Source: Novosphingobium sp. SCN 66-18
Lineage (GTDB): Bacteria > Pseudomonadota > Alphaproteobacteria > Sphingomonadales > Sphingomonadaceae
Length of the DNA: 64,000 bases
NCBI GenBank assembly: GCA_001725355.1
Contig: MEGD01000007.1
Coordinates: forward strand, 124,001-188,000
Direction of reading: 5' to 3'
This document shows positions 54,955 to 63,811 of this stretch, piece after piece. Under the pieces are notes generated by a model. It was not told the DNA's origin and did not search any database. It worked only from the letters and a program-made list of their open reading frames with translations. Every line of letters starts with the position of its first letter. Positions within the stretch are counted from its first letter, which is position 1. The translations under genes and the position numbers were made by a program.

Positions 54955-55980
54955 TCAACGCACCAGACCCAGCGCGTCATAGGTGGCGGCCAGCGTCGGG
55001 GCCGAGGCGGCGCGGGCCTTTTCGGCGCCTTTGCGCAGAATGGCGTTCAACGCCTCGCGGTCCTGACGCAATTCATTGAAACGCGCGTTGATCGGCGCCA
55101 GTTGCTCGACCAGCAATTCGCCCAGCGCGGGCTTGAACGCGCCAAAGCCCTTGCCGCCGAAGGTGTCCAGAATCTGCGCCACCGACTGGCCCGACATGGC
55201 CGAATAGATGCCCACCAGATTGCGCGCCTCGGGGCGGCCCTCCAGCCCTTCGGCCTCGGATGGCAAGGCGTCGGCGTCGCTCTTGGCCTTCTTGATCTTG
55301 CCCATGATCGCGTCCGCATCGTCGGTCAGGTTGATGCGGCTCATGTCGCTGGGGTCCGACTTGCTCATCTTGGCTGAACCATCGCGCAGCGACATGATAC
55401 GCGCGGCGGCGGGCGGGATGATCGGTTCGGGCAGGACGAACAGCGGCGCGTCCGCAGGGCAGAAGTCATTGTTGAACTTTTGCGCAATGTCGCGCGCCAG
55501 TTCGAGATGCTGCTTCTGATCCTCGCCCACGGGAACATGCGTGGCCTGATAGATCAGCACGTCAGCGGCCTGCAGCACAGGATAGGTGAAAAGCGCGACC
55601 GACTGGCCATCGCGGTTCTTGCCCGCCTTGTCCTTCCACTGCGTCATGCGGTTCAGCCAGCCCACGCGTGCCGTGCCGTTGAGCAGCCATTGCAACTCGG
55701 CATGGGCGGGCACCTGCGTCTGGTTGAACAGGGTGGACTTGTCCGGGTCGATCCCGCAGGCGACCAGCGCGGCGGTCATCTCGCGCGTGTTTTCGCCCAA
55801 CGCCTTGGGATCATGCGGCATCGAAATCGCGTGAAGGTCGGCGAGGAAATAGAAACATTCCCCGCCCTTGGCCGTCCACTCGTCCTGCATCGCCACCCAA
55901 TTGCGGATCGCACCAAGGTAATTGCCAAGGTGAAGATTGCCGGTGGGCTGAATGCCAGAAACGATACGCATGTGTTTCAC
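54955..55980 (-). CDS. trpS: Tryptophanyl-tRNA synthetase
   Basis: A 341-residue class I synthetase. The HIGH-like motif is TGNLHLGNYLG and the KMSKS motif is KMSKSDPSD. The length fits the bacterial TrpRS. The start overlaps the murJ stop (ATGA), so murJ and trpS form one minus-strand unit, with trpS last before its terminator. Confidence 0.96.
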   Translation of the reverse strand: MKHMRIVSGIQPTGNLHLGNYLGAIRNWVAMQDEWTAKGGECFYFLADLHAISMPHDPKALGENTREMTAALVACGIDPDKSTLFNQTQVPAHAELQWLLNGTARVGWLNRMTQWKDKAGKNRDGQSVALFTYPVLQAADVLIYQATHVPVGEDQKQHLELARDIAQKFNNDFCPADAPLFVLPEPIIPPAAARIMSLRDGSAKMSKSDPSDMSRINLTDDADAIMGKIKKAKSDADALPSEAEGLEGRPEARNLVGIYSAMSGQSVAQILDTFGGKGFGAFKPALGELLVEQLAPINARFNELRQDREALNAILRKGAEKARAASAPTLAATYDALGLVR

Positions 55981-57554
55981 TTCTCTGCTGAAACGCGGCG
56001 ACGCCGCAAAAGTTTAAGATCCTCGATGCCAAAGGCGCCAAGGGCAAAGCTGGCGAGGCCATAGACAAAAACGCCCCCGCCCACCAGCGCCCCCATCGAG
56101 GCCAGGCGCACAAACCACGAGCCATGGGTATAAGGCATCAGCCAAGGCTGGCTGATCCACAGTACCGCGCCCATGGTCAGCGCCGCCACGCCCAATCGCC
56201 AGGCCCGGTGGCGCAGGCGCAGATCCATCTCGAAATGGCCGCGCTTGACCAGCGTGGCATAGAGCAGCCAGACATTGACCGTCGAAGCAATCGCGGTGGC
56301 CAGCGGCGGCCCCATATGGCGCAGCGGCAGGATCAGGATCAGGTTGAGCGCGAGGTTGACCCCCATGCTGATGGTGGCGAAACGCACCGGGGTCTTGGTG
56401 TCGTGGCGTGCGTAATAACCGGGCGTCAGCACCTTCACCAGAATATAGCTGGGCAGGCCGATCGAGAAGGCGGCCAGCGCCTGCGCTGTATGGGCGGTGT
56501 CGAGCGCAGTGTAGCGGCCATAGCCGAACAGCGCGGCGGCAATCGGCTCGCCGCAGAACACCAGACCCACCGTTGCGGGCAGGGTGAGCAGCAGGGCGAT
56601 TTCGAGGCCGCGGTTTTGTGTCTCCATCGCCCCCGCCTCATCGCCCGCGCCCAGCAGGCGGCTGATCGTGGGCAGCAGCACCGTGCCCAGCGCAATGCCG
56701 ATCAGGCCCAGCGGCAACTGGTTGAGCCGGTCGGCCATGTAAATATAGGTCACGCTGCCATGGTCGAGCAGGCTGGCGGCCAGCGCGGTGGAGATGACAA
56801 GGTTGATCTGCACCGCGCCTGCGCCCGCCGCCGCCGGCCAGATCAGCGCCATCAGCCGCTTTACCTCGGGCGTGAAACGCGGCCAATGAGGGCGCAGCGA
56901 GACGCCGTTGCGCCATGCCGCATGGGCCAGCCACGCCAGTTGCAGCGCGCCCGACACTGTGACCGCCAGCGCCTGATTGCGCGCGGTTTCAAACGGATCC
57001 GGCGAGTGGAAAAGCAGCAGCGCGCCGATCAGCGTCAGATTGAGCAGGATGGGCGCGGCGGCATTGACCCAGAATTTATGCAGCGAATTCAAAATCCCGC
57101 CCAGCAAAGACACCAGCGAGATCAGCATCAGATAGGGGATCGTCAGCCGCGAAAGCTTGACCGCAAAGGCGAACTGATCCGCCGAAACCCCATGGAACCG
57201 GCCCGATAGCGCCCATGTGACGGGCCATGCAAAGACCTCGAGCAGGATCGTCATCGCGATCAGCACGGGCAGCAGCACCGAAAGCGCCGCCTCGGCAAAG
57301 GCGATGCCGTCGGACAGGCCGCGCCCCTGCGCATCGGCCACTTTCTGATTGAACATGGGCACAAAGGCGCTGGCAAAGGCGCCCTCGGCAAACAGGGCGC
57401 GGAACATGTTGGGCAGGCGGAAGGCCACCAGAAAGGCGTCCGAGGCAAAGCCCGCGCCCACCATGCGCGCAAAGAGCGAATCGCGCACCAGGCCCAGCAC
57501 GCGACTCATCAGGGTGAGGCCGCCGATCGTCCCCGTGGCTTTAAGAAGGTTCAT
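55977..57554 (-). CDS. murJ: Lipid II flippase MurJ
   Basis: A 525-residue inner-membrane protein with about 14 helices of the MVF/MurJ family. The N-terminal TMMSRVLGLVRDSLFA-like segment, RLPNMFRALFAEGAFASAFVPM and the conserved FGYGRYTALDTA loop are typical. It flips lipid II to the periplasm for peptidoglycan synthesis. Its stop overlaps the trpS start; secB lies 67 bases upstream on the same strand. Confidence 0.95.
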   Translation of the reverse strand: MNLLKATGTIGGLTLMSRVLGLVRDSLFARMVGAGFASDAFLVAFRLPNMFRALFAEGAFASAFVPMFNQKVADAQGRGLSDGIAFAEAALSVLLPVLIAMTILLEVFAWPVTWALSGRFHGVSADQFAFAVKLSRLTIPYLMLISLVSLLGGILNSLHKFWVNAAAPILLNLTLIGALLLFHSPDPFETARNQALAVTVSGALQLAWLAHAAWRNGVSLRPHWPRFTPEVKRLMALIWPAAAGAGAVQINLVISTALAASLLDHGSVTYIYMADRLNQLPLGLIGIALGTVLLPTISRLLGAGDEAGAMETQNRGLEIALLLTLPATVGLVFCGEPIAAALFGYGRYTALDTAHTAQALAAFSIGLPSYILVKVLTPGYYARHDTKTPVRFATISMGVNLALNLILILPLRHMGPPLATAIASTVNVWLLYATLVKRGHFEMDLRLRHRAWRLGVAALTMGAVLWISQPWLMPYTHGSWFVRLASMGALVGGGVFVYGLASFALGAFGIEDLKLLRRRRVSAEK

Positions 57555-57621
57555 GGGTTGGGCGGTCTTGTGTTGGCTTTATCGGGAAATGCCCGGCCCC
57601 GCATGGAGGCCGGGCAGGACA

Positions 57622-58140
57622 TTATGCGTGGCCGGCGGGCTCGTCGGTGGCCGAGGGGCCCTGCTGGGCTTCGGCCTGCGCGGCAAGCTGCTGGATATAG
57701 AGGCCATTGAAATCAATGGGTTCCAGCATGACCGGGGTAAAGCCTGCATCGCGCGTGGCATCGGCGATCACGCGGCGGGCAAACGGGAAGAGGATGCGGG
57801 GCGCTTCGGCAAACATGAAGGCGTGCATCTGGGCTTCTTCCAGATTGCGCATCCCGATCAGGCCCGCATAGGTCAGATCGACGATATAGGCCACGCCCGC
57901 TTCGGCGCGCGCGTTGATCTGGATCTTCAGCTCGACCTCATGCACGTCGCCCTCGATGGCGCGGGCCTGAATGTTGAACTGGATGTCCAGCTGGGGCGAA
58001 TCCTGCCACGAAAAACTCTCGGGCGCATTGGGATTTTCGACCGACAAGTCCTTCACATACTGCGAAATCACGCCTGCGCTGGGCAGGGTGTCCTCGCCAT
58101 CCAGACGCAGCGAGGAAGTGACGGTGCCATCATCGGCCAT
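57622..58140 (-). CDS. secB: Protein-export chaperone SecB
   Basis: A 172-residue chaperone that keeps precursors unfolded and passes them to SecA. SVENPNAPESF, the VELKIQINARA strand, DLTYAGLIGMRN and APRILFPFARRVIADATRDAGF are the SecB hallmarks. The start at 58140 (MADDGTV) gives the expected alphaproteobacterial length. It is divergent from a Tim44-like gene, which also belongs to the envelope, with a 267-base gap. Confidence 0.95.
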   Translation of the reverse strand: MADDGTVTSSLRLDGEDTLPSAGVISQYVKDLSVENPNAPESFSWQDSPQLDIQFNIQARAIEGDVHEVELKIQINARAEAGVAYIVDLTYAGLIGMRNLEEAQMHAFMFAEAPRILFPFARRVIADATRDAGFTPVMLEPIDFNGLYIQQLAAQAEAQQGPSATDEPAGHA

Positions 58141-58407
58141 GTTTGATACTTTCCCTGTGTGGCCCGGACTGCGGGCGCATGTGGTGGTCGTGGTTTGGGC
58201 AAAGCGCCTAGCATCACGGCCCGCACCGCACAAGGATCTGGGCGGCAAAGCAGACAGTTGCGGCGATTGTGACGCAGTGCGGGATTTTTTCGGGATTATA
58301 TCCCCATCCATGCGTTGTTCATTTGTCAATCGTCACTATGTAGGGCACTATCAAGGGTGAAGTCCGCATGTTGCAAGACTCGCTCACAGGGATGAAAGCA
58401 AACGCAA

Positions 58408-59067
58408 GTGACCGTCTCGATCGTCATTCTGGCCATGATCGCAGCCTTTCTGGGCATGCGTCTCTATTCGGTGCTGGGGCGCCGCGCCGAACATGGCGAG
58501 GAGCCGGTACAGAGCCGTCTGGACGCCCAGCCCGCCGCTGCGGCCCCCGCTTTGCCGCTGCCCGAACGGGCCGTGGCCGGTACGGTCCGCCCGCGTGAAC
58601 TGGGCGCGGTGCTGCCGGGTGTCGAGCGCGGATTGCGCGAAATCATCTCGGCGGACCGCCGCTTTGACCCCGTCACCTTTGTCGAAGGCGCCCGTTCGGC
58701 CTATCGCATGGTGCTCGAGGCTTTCTGGCGCGGCGATCGCGGGCAATTGAGCCATCTTTGCGATGCCGAAGTCGCACGCAGCTTCATCGAAGCCATCGAC
58801 GCGCGCGAGGCCGCCGGTGAAACCTTCAACAACAGCCTTGTCCGTATCGAGGAAACCCAGATCGTGGGCGCCAGCTATTCGGCTCCCTTCGCCCGCGTGT
58901 CGATCCGCTTTGTTGCCGATATCGCCGCCGTCACGCGCGACCGCGATGGCAAGGTGATCGCCGGTTCGCTCAATGACGCGGTCGAGGTTCGCGATGTCTG
59001 GACATTCCGCCGCGATATCCACTCGGCCGATCCCGATTGGCTTCTCGAAGAGACCGACGAAGGTTAA
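58408..59067 (+). CDS. Tim44/TimA-like membrane-associated protein
   Basis: A 219-residue protein with a short N-terminal membrane anchor (IVILAMIAAFLGMRLYSVLGRR), an Ala/Pro-rich linker and a C-terminal Tim44-like domain (FVEGARSAYRMVLEAFWRGDR, FIEAIDAREAAGETFNNSL). Alphaproteobacterial TimA proteins sit on the inner membrane and are related to mitochondrial Tim44. The start is GTG 58408. It is divergent from secB and followed by mltA and smr in the same direction, an association often seen in this order. The role is not established. Confidence 0.85.
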   Translation: MTVSIVILAMIAAFLGMRLYSVLGRRAEHGEEPVQSRLDAQPAAAAPALPLPERAVAGTVRPRELGAVLPGVERGLREIISADRRFDPVTFVEGARSAYRMVLEAFWRGDRGQLSHLCDAEVARSFIEAIDAREAAGETFNNSLVRIEETQIVGASYSAPFARVSIRFVADIAAVTRDRDGKVIAGSLNDAVEVRDVWTFRRDIHSADPDWLLEETDEG

Positions 59068-59169
59068 GACCTTCGCTAAGCGGGGCGGCGCTAAGGCGTT
59101 CGCCCCGTTTGCCTGTGCCAAAGGGCCGGGCATGGAATGCGCCAAAAGGCGAATCTGGTGGGGACGATT

Positions 59170-60408
59170 ATGAATTTGAGGCAGTCGCGAATCGGCGCGG
59201 CGCTGGCTGGATTGCTGTTGCTTGAGGCTTGCGCCCGCATCATTCCCGGCCCCCGTCCGCCCGTTACGCCCCCTCCGCGCCCAGTTCCCACCACGCCCGT
59301 TCCCCCGCCAAAACCGGTGGTGACCGCACTGGATGTCGGCGTGCATCGCGGGCCGGATCTGGCCTCTTTCGCGCTGAGCGACGGGACGGCGCAGAGCGCG
59401 CTGGCCTCTTTCCGTGAAAGCTGTCCCAAGCTGCTGGCGCGACCTGACACCAGCGGGTTGACCCAGCGTGGCGATTGGCAGGATGCCTGCGCGGCGGCCT
59501 CGGGTTGGGCTTCGTCGGATGCGACGCGGTTTTTCCGCTCCCGCTTCGAACTGGCGCAGGTCAGCGATGGAGCGACTTATGTCACCGGCTATTACGAGCC
59601 GGAAATCGCGGGCAGCCGCACCCGCCAGCCCGGTTATGACGTGCCGGTCTATGGCGTGCCGCGCGATTTGGTCCATGCCCGCCCCGGCGATGCGCCAATC
59701 AAGCCCAACGGCCAGACGCCCTTTGGCCGCTATGACGAGAACGGGGTGTTCCAGCCCTATTTCGAACGCGCCGAAATCGATGATGGAAAGCTGGTCGGCA
59801 AGGGGCTGGAAATTGCCTGGGCGGCCGATCCGGTGGAGTTCTTCTTCCTGCAGATTCAGGGTTCCGGGCGGTTGCGCGGGCCGGACGGGCGGGTGATTCG
59901 TATCGGCTATGCCGCCGACAATGGCCAGAATTACACCGGCATCGGCACCGTCATGCGGCAGCAGGGCCTGCTGGGCAATGCGCCGGGGCAGTATCCGGGC
60001 TCGATGCAGGGCATCATGCAATATATCCGCGAACATCCGCAGGATGGCATGTCGCTGATGCGCCAGAACAAGAGCTGGGTGTTCTTTCGCGAATTGACCG
60101 GCGACGGGCCGATCGGCGCGATGGGCGTGCCGGTGCGGCCCCATGTCAGCGTGGCGGCCGATCCGCTGTTTACGCCGCTGGGGGCGCCGGTGCTGATCGC
60201 GGCCGATCCGGCGCTGGCCAATGCGAACAAGGTCAACGGCCTGTGGGTGGCGCAGGATACCGGCGGGGCGATCAAGGGGCCGAACCGCTTTGACAGTTTC
60301 TGGGGCGCGGGCGACGAGGCAAGGCGCATCGCGGGCGGTATGCTGGCGCGTGGGCGGGCCTATATTCTGTTGCCCAAGGGTACGCTGGCGCGGCTTGGGG
60401 TGCGATGA
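59170..60408 (+). CDS. mltA: Membrane-bound lytic murein transglycosylase A
   Basis: A 412-residue lipoprotein. The N-terminus ends in the lipobox LLEAC, followed by a proline-rich linker. The MltA domain has YVTGYYEPEIAGSR and WAADPVEFFFLQIQGSGRL, and the 3D domain has VAQDTGGAIKGPNRFD with the catalytic Asp. It cleaves peptidoglycan with formation of 1,6-anhydro-muramic acid. ATG 59170 places the lipobox well. The stop overlaps the smr start (ATGA). Confidence 0.93.
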   Translation: MNLRQSRIGAALAGLLLLEACARIIPGPRPPVTPPPRPVPTTPVPPPKPVVTALDVGVHRGPDLASFALSDGTAQSALASFRESCPKLLARPDTSGLTQRGDWQDACAAASGWASSDATRFFRSRFELAQVSDGATYVTGYYEPEIAGSRTRQPGYDVPVYGVPRDLVHARPGDAPIKPNGQTPFGRYDENGVFQPYFERAEIDDGKLVGKGLEIAWAADPVEFFFLQIQGSGRLRGPDGRVIRIGYAADNGQNYTGIGTVMRQQGLLGNAPGQYPGSMQGIMQYIREHPQDGMSLMRQNKSWVFFRELTGDGPIGAMGVPVRPHVSVAADPLFTPLGAPVLIAADPALANANKVNGLWVAQDTGGAIKGPNRFDSFWGAGDEARRIAGGMLARGRAYILLPKGTLARLGVR

Positions 60409-60992
60409 GGGCGCCGTTCTCCCTGCGTGGCGGGCGCAGGCTGACGCCGGAAGAAGAGGATCTATGGCGCCGGGTGGCCGATACGATCGAGCCGCTGGAG
60501 CCGCGCCGCAGAGTTGAACCCAATGTGCCGCCGCCGGTTGTGGCCGAGGCGTCGCCCCTGCCGCCCAAGCGCATCAAGGGCCGCGTCCCGCCTCCTCTGC
60601 CGCCGCCCGCGCCGCCACCGGCGCCCGCGCGTCCGCTGGACCGGCATGGACTGGACGGCGGATGGGACAAAAGGCTGGGCAAGGGGCAGGTGGCTCCTGA
60701 TTTTACGCTCGACCTCCATGGCGCCAATCTGGAAGGGGCCTATCAGCGCCTCGATCATGGCCTTGCGCTGGCTCTGGCGCAGGGCGCGCGGGTCGTGTTG
60801 CTGATCACGGGGCGCGCGCGTCCGGCTCCCGGCCCGGCGGATCGCGGATCGCATCGCGGGGTGATCCGGGCCAAGTTCCTCGACTGGCTGGTCCATGGCT
60901 CGCATGCTTCGCGCATTGCGGCTGTGCGGGCGGCGCATCCCCGGCATGGGGGCGCGGGGGCGGTGTATATTATTTTGAAGCGGGGGAAGTAA
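60405..60992 (+). CDS. Smr-domain endonuclease-like protein
   Basis: A 195-residue protein. Its charged N-terminus (LTPEEEDLWRRVADTIEPL) and proline-rich linker (PPPLPPPAPPPAPA) are followed by a small MutS-related domain with LDLHGANLEGAYQRLDHGL and LLITGRARP-type motifs. Related Smr proteins nick DNA or process RNA. The mltA-smr pairing by ATGA overlap is common in alphaproteobacteria. A repeat element begins nine bases after the stop. Confidence 0.88.
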   Translation: MRAPFSLRGGRRLTPEEEDLWRRVADTIEPLEPRRRVEPNVPPPVVAEASPLPPKRIKGRVPPPLPPPAPPPAPARPLDRHGLDGGWDKRLGKGQVAPDFTLDLHGANLEGAYQRLDHGLALALAQGARVVLLITGRARPAPGPADRGSHRGVIRAKFLDWLVHGSHASRIAAVRAAHPRHGGAGAVYIILKRGK

Positions 60993-61001
60993 GGGAAGGG
61001 G

Positions 61002-61242
61002 TTGCCTCCGGCGGGTTAAGGGACTCGGTCCCTTAACAATCCCGATAATGGGGTGGCGTTTGGTTGGTAGATAAGCGCTATTCCGCGAGGCGTTTCATAA
61101 AGCCTGCGGCGCGGCGACGTAGCGCCATTGGCGCCGCAGGCTTTCAATTCCAAACATCGCTTCCGACACAAAAGGCCGAACATTTAACACATCCAATAAC
61201 GGGATTGTTAAGGGACCAAGTCCCTTAACCCGCCGGAGGCAT
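61002..61242 (+). repeat. Three-hairpin intergenic element, copy 10 (A-B-A', inverted ends)
   Basis: Both end stems are changed together: GTTAAGGG with CCCTTAAC on the left and GTTAAGGG with CCCTTAAC on the right, instead of GCAAAGGG/CCCTTTGC. Hairpin B pairs AAAGCCTGCGGCGC with GCGCCGCAGGCTTT. The ends are inverted repeats of about 45 bases. It fits exactly between the converging smr and ahpF stops, nine bases from each. Confidence 0.92.
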
Positions 61243-61251
61243 AAAAGCCCC

Positions 61252-62835
61252 TTAAGCCACCCCCTCCAACACCGGCGCCGGCGTGCGGATCAGGTAATCG
61301 AACGCCGACAGCCCCGCCGTTGCCCCCGCGCCCATGGCGATGACGATCTGCTTATAGGGCACGGTGGTGCAATCGCCCGCCGCGAAGACGCCTGGCACGC
61401 TGGTCGCGCCCTTGGCGTCGATCTCGATTTCGCCGCGAGGGCTCAGGGCGAGGGCGCCTTTGAGCCATTCGGTGTTCGGCACGAGGCCGATCTGGACGAA
61501 GATACCTTCGAGCTCGACCGTGTGGACCGCATCGGTATTGCGGTCTTTATAGGTCAGGCCCGTCACCTTGGCGCCATCGCCCAGCACTTCGGTGGTCAGC
61601 GCGCTGGTGATTACGTCCACGTTGGGCAGCGAACGCAGCTTGTCCTGAAGCACGGCATCGGCGCGCATTGCGCTGTCGAACTCGATCAGCGTGACATGGG
61701 CGACGATGCCAGCGAGGTCGATGGCCGCCTCGACGCCCGAATTGCCGCCGCCGATTACCGCCACGCGCTTGCCCTTGAACAGCGGGCCGTCGCAGTGGGG
61801 GCAATAGGCCACGCCCTTGTTGGCATAGTCCTTTTCGCCCGGCACATTCATGTTGCGCCAGCGCGCGCCGGTGGACAGCACGATGGACCGCGCCTTGAGC
61901 ACACCGCCATTGGCCAGCTCGATCTGGTGATAGCCGCCTTCGCGCTCCGCCGGGATCAGCTTTTGCGCGGTGGCAAGGTTCATGATGTCGACATCATAGT
62001 CCTTCACGTGGCTTTCCAGCGCGGCGGCCAGTTTCGGGCCTTCGGTGTGGGAAACCGAGATGAAATTCTCGATGCCCAGCGTGTCGAGCACTTGCCCGCC
62101 GAAGCGCTGAGCGGCGACACCCGTGCGGATGCCCTTGCGCGCGGTATAGATGGCCGAGGCGGCGCCTGCGGGGCCGCCGCCGACAACCAGCACTTCGAAC
62201 GGCTCCTTGGCGTTGACCGCTTCGGCGGCCTTCGCTTCGGCGCCCTCGTCCAGATCGGCGACGATCTCCTCCAGCGTCTTCTTGCCCGACAGCCACATCG
62301 CACCATCTTTGAACACGGCGGGCACAGCCATCACGCCGCGCTCATCGACTTCGGCCTGATAGGTACCGCCCTCGATCAGGGTTGCGGAGAAACGCGGGTT
62401 CTTCAGCGCGATCAGCGTCAGCGCCTGCACCACGTCGGGGCAATTGTGGCAGGTCAGCGAGAAATACATCTCGAAATTATGGGTGCTGGTCAGGCTTGTT
62501 ACCTGATCCAGCACCTCTTGCGACACCTTGGGCGGGTGGCCGCCGGCCCAGAGCAATGCCAGGACCAGCGAAGTAAATTCGTGCCCCATCGGCAGACCGG
62601 CAAACCGCACACGGTCATGCGCATTGCTCACGGGGCTGATGGTGAAAGAAGGGACGCGCGCATTGGTTCCATCGAAGCGCGCCGAAACCTTGTCGGACAG
62701 CGCGGCGATGGCTTCGATCAATTCGCGGGTCTGAGCCGATTTGGCATCGTCGCCAAGGCTGGCGACAAGCTCAATCGGTTCACGCAGCATGGCGAGATAT
62801 TGTTTGAGTTGGGCGGACAGGTTGGCGTCGAGCAT
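61252..62835 (-). CDS. ahpF: Alkyl hydroperoxide reductase subunit F
   Basis: A 527-residue flavoprotein that reduces AhpC with NADH. The N-terminal double thioredoxin fold has a CHNC redox pair (Cys129, Cys132). The thioredoxin-reductase part has [19 protein letters not shown] for FAD and CPHC at Cys345/Cys348, the same numbers as the E. coli enzyme. It lies 245 bases downstream of ahpC on the same strand. Decayed repeat copy 11 lies between them, so the genes may be partly separated in expression. Confidence 0.95.
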   Translation of the reverse strand: MLDANLSAQLKQYLAMLREPIELVASLGDDAKSAQTRELIEAIAALSDKVSARFDGTNARVPSFTISPVSNAHDRVRFAGLPMGHEFTSLVLALLWAGGHPPKVSQEVLDQVTSLTSTHNFEMYFSLTCHNCPDVVQALTLIALKNPRFSATLIEGGTYQAEVDERGVMAVPAVFKDGAMWLSGKKTLEEIVADLDEGAEAKAAEAVNAKEPFEVLVVGGGPAGAASAIYTARKGIRTGVAAQRFGGQVLDTLGIENFISVSHTEGPKLAAALESHVKDYDVDIMNLATAQKLIPAEREGGYHQIELANGGVLKARSIVLSTGARWRNMNVPGEKDYANKGVAYCPHCDGPLFKGKRVAVIGGGNSGVEAAIDLAGIVAHVTLIEFDSAMRADAVLQDKLRSLPNVDVITSALTTEVLGDGAKVTGLTYKDRNTDAVHTVELEGIFVQIGLVPNTEWLKGALALSPRGEIEIDAKGATSVPGVFAAGDCTTVPYKQIVIAMGAGATAGLSAFDYLIRTPAPVLEGVA

Positions 62836-62864
62836 CGGATTTGATCCTTCGGAATTTAGAAATA

Positions 62865-62978
62865 CGAGGGGCGCGGCCCCTCGCGCTCCCTTTACGTCTC
62901 CCGACGAAAGGGCAGCTTATCAGGCAACGCTATGTATAAAAGGCTCTGCGGTGCAGCAGCCATAAAAGCCTCCGGCGG
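62865..62978 (-). repeat. Three-hairpin element remnant, copy 11 (diverged)
   Basis: GAGGGGC-GCG-GCCCCTC, followed by GCGCTCCCTTTACGTCT, is a diverged reversed arm C with its inner segment (62865-62900). A broken arm A end (GCCTCCGGCGG at 62968-62978) follows. Hairpin B is missing. It lies between ahpC and ahpF. Confidence 0.6.
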
Positions 62979-63040
62979 TGCGATCCAAGCGCTCGGGGGC
63001 CGCTAATCGCATATCTCTCGCCGGGAGACGTATTGGGGGT

Positions 63041-63063
63041 GAAGGGGGTGTAACACCCCCTTC
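63041..63063 (-). terminator. ahpC terminator hairpin
   Basis: GAAGGGGGTG and CACCCCCTTC form a 10-bp stem with a three-base loop, 17 bases after the ahpC stop on the minus strand. No long U-run is visible, so partial read-through to ahpF is plausible. Confidence 0.65.
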
Positions 63064-63080
63064 GATAACCTACTTCAAAA

Positions 63081-63644
63081 TCAGATCTTGCCGACCAGAT
63101 CGATCGAGGGAGCCAGCGTTTCGGCGCCTTCTTCCCACTTGGCGGGGCAAACCTGACCGGGGTGTTCCTGCCAATACTTGGCGGCCTTGATCTTGCGCAC
63201 CAGTTCGGCAGCGTTGCGGCCCACGCCTTCGGGGGTCACTTCGACGAGCTGCACCACGCCTTCGGGATCGGTCACGAAGGTGCCGCGATCGGCCAGGCCC
63301 ACGCCTTCGCGCAGGTTGTTGAACTGCTTGGTCAGGTCATGGTTCTGGTCACCGACCAGGAAATATTCGATCTTGCCGATGGCGGGCGAGGTGTCGGCCC
63401 ATGCCTTGTGGCTGAAGTGGGTGTCGGTCGACACGCCGTACACTTCAACGCCCATGGCCTTGAGGTTGGCATATTCGTTCTGGAGGTCTTCCAGCTCGGT
63501 CGGGCACACAAAGGTGAAGTCGGCCGGATAGAAGAAGAACACCGACCACTTGCCCTTGATGTCGGCGTCGGTCACGTCGACGAAAGCGCCGGCCTTGTAG
63601 GCGGTGGCGGTGAAGGGCTGGATCGAATAGCCGATAAGCGACAT
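63081..63644 (-). CDS. ahpC: Alkyl hydroperoxide reductase subunit C (2-Cys peroxiredoxin)
   Basis: A 187-residue peroxiredoxin. The peroxidatic Cys47 is in DFTFVCPTE and the resolving Cys166 in [10 protein letters not shown], both at the standard AhpC positions. It reduces hydrogen peroxide and organic hydroperoxides and is recharged by AhpF, encoded next. ATG 63644 ([11 protein letters not shown]) is the usual AhpC N-terminus. The upstream gap holds an ATTCCC/GGGAAT dyad. Confidence 0.97.
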   Translation of the reverse strand: MSLIGYSIQPFTATAYKAGAFVDVTDADIKGKWSVFFFYPADFTFVCPTELEDLQNEYANLKAMGVEVYGVSTDTHFSHKAWADTSPAIGKIEYFLVGDQNHDLTKQFNNLREGVGLADRGTFVTDPEGVVQLVEVTPEGVGRNAAELVRKIKAAKYWQEHPGQVCPAKWEEGAETLAPSIDLVGKI

Positions 63645-63737
63645 GGGATAAGCTCCGTCGTTTGCCCAGTTTGTATCTGGGGTTGTTGAAACTGTTGAAG
63701 CGGAGATAGGCACTGATGGCGCAAATGCGAAGTGCGG

Positions 63738-63762
63738 ATTCCCGATTAATCACATTGGGAAT
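63738..63762. promoter_or_regulatory. Inverted repeat upstream of ahpC
   Basis: ATTCCC-N13-GGGAAT lies 94 bases before the ahpC start, in the 167-base gap between it and the partial gene on the same strand. It does not match the OxyR consensus well, so it is noted only as a possible regulatory dyad. Confidence 0.3.
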
Positions 63763-63811
63763 AGCGATAAGTCGGAGGCGATAGGTACGGTTTGATCGAT
63801 TTATCCGATCA

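Noticed and set aside
63760-63790. OxyR binding site upstream of ahpC
   Set aside because: ATAG half-sites occur, but their spacing and orientation do not match the OxyR consensus.
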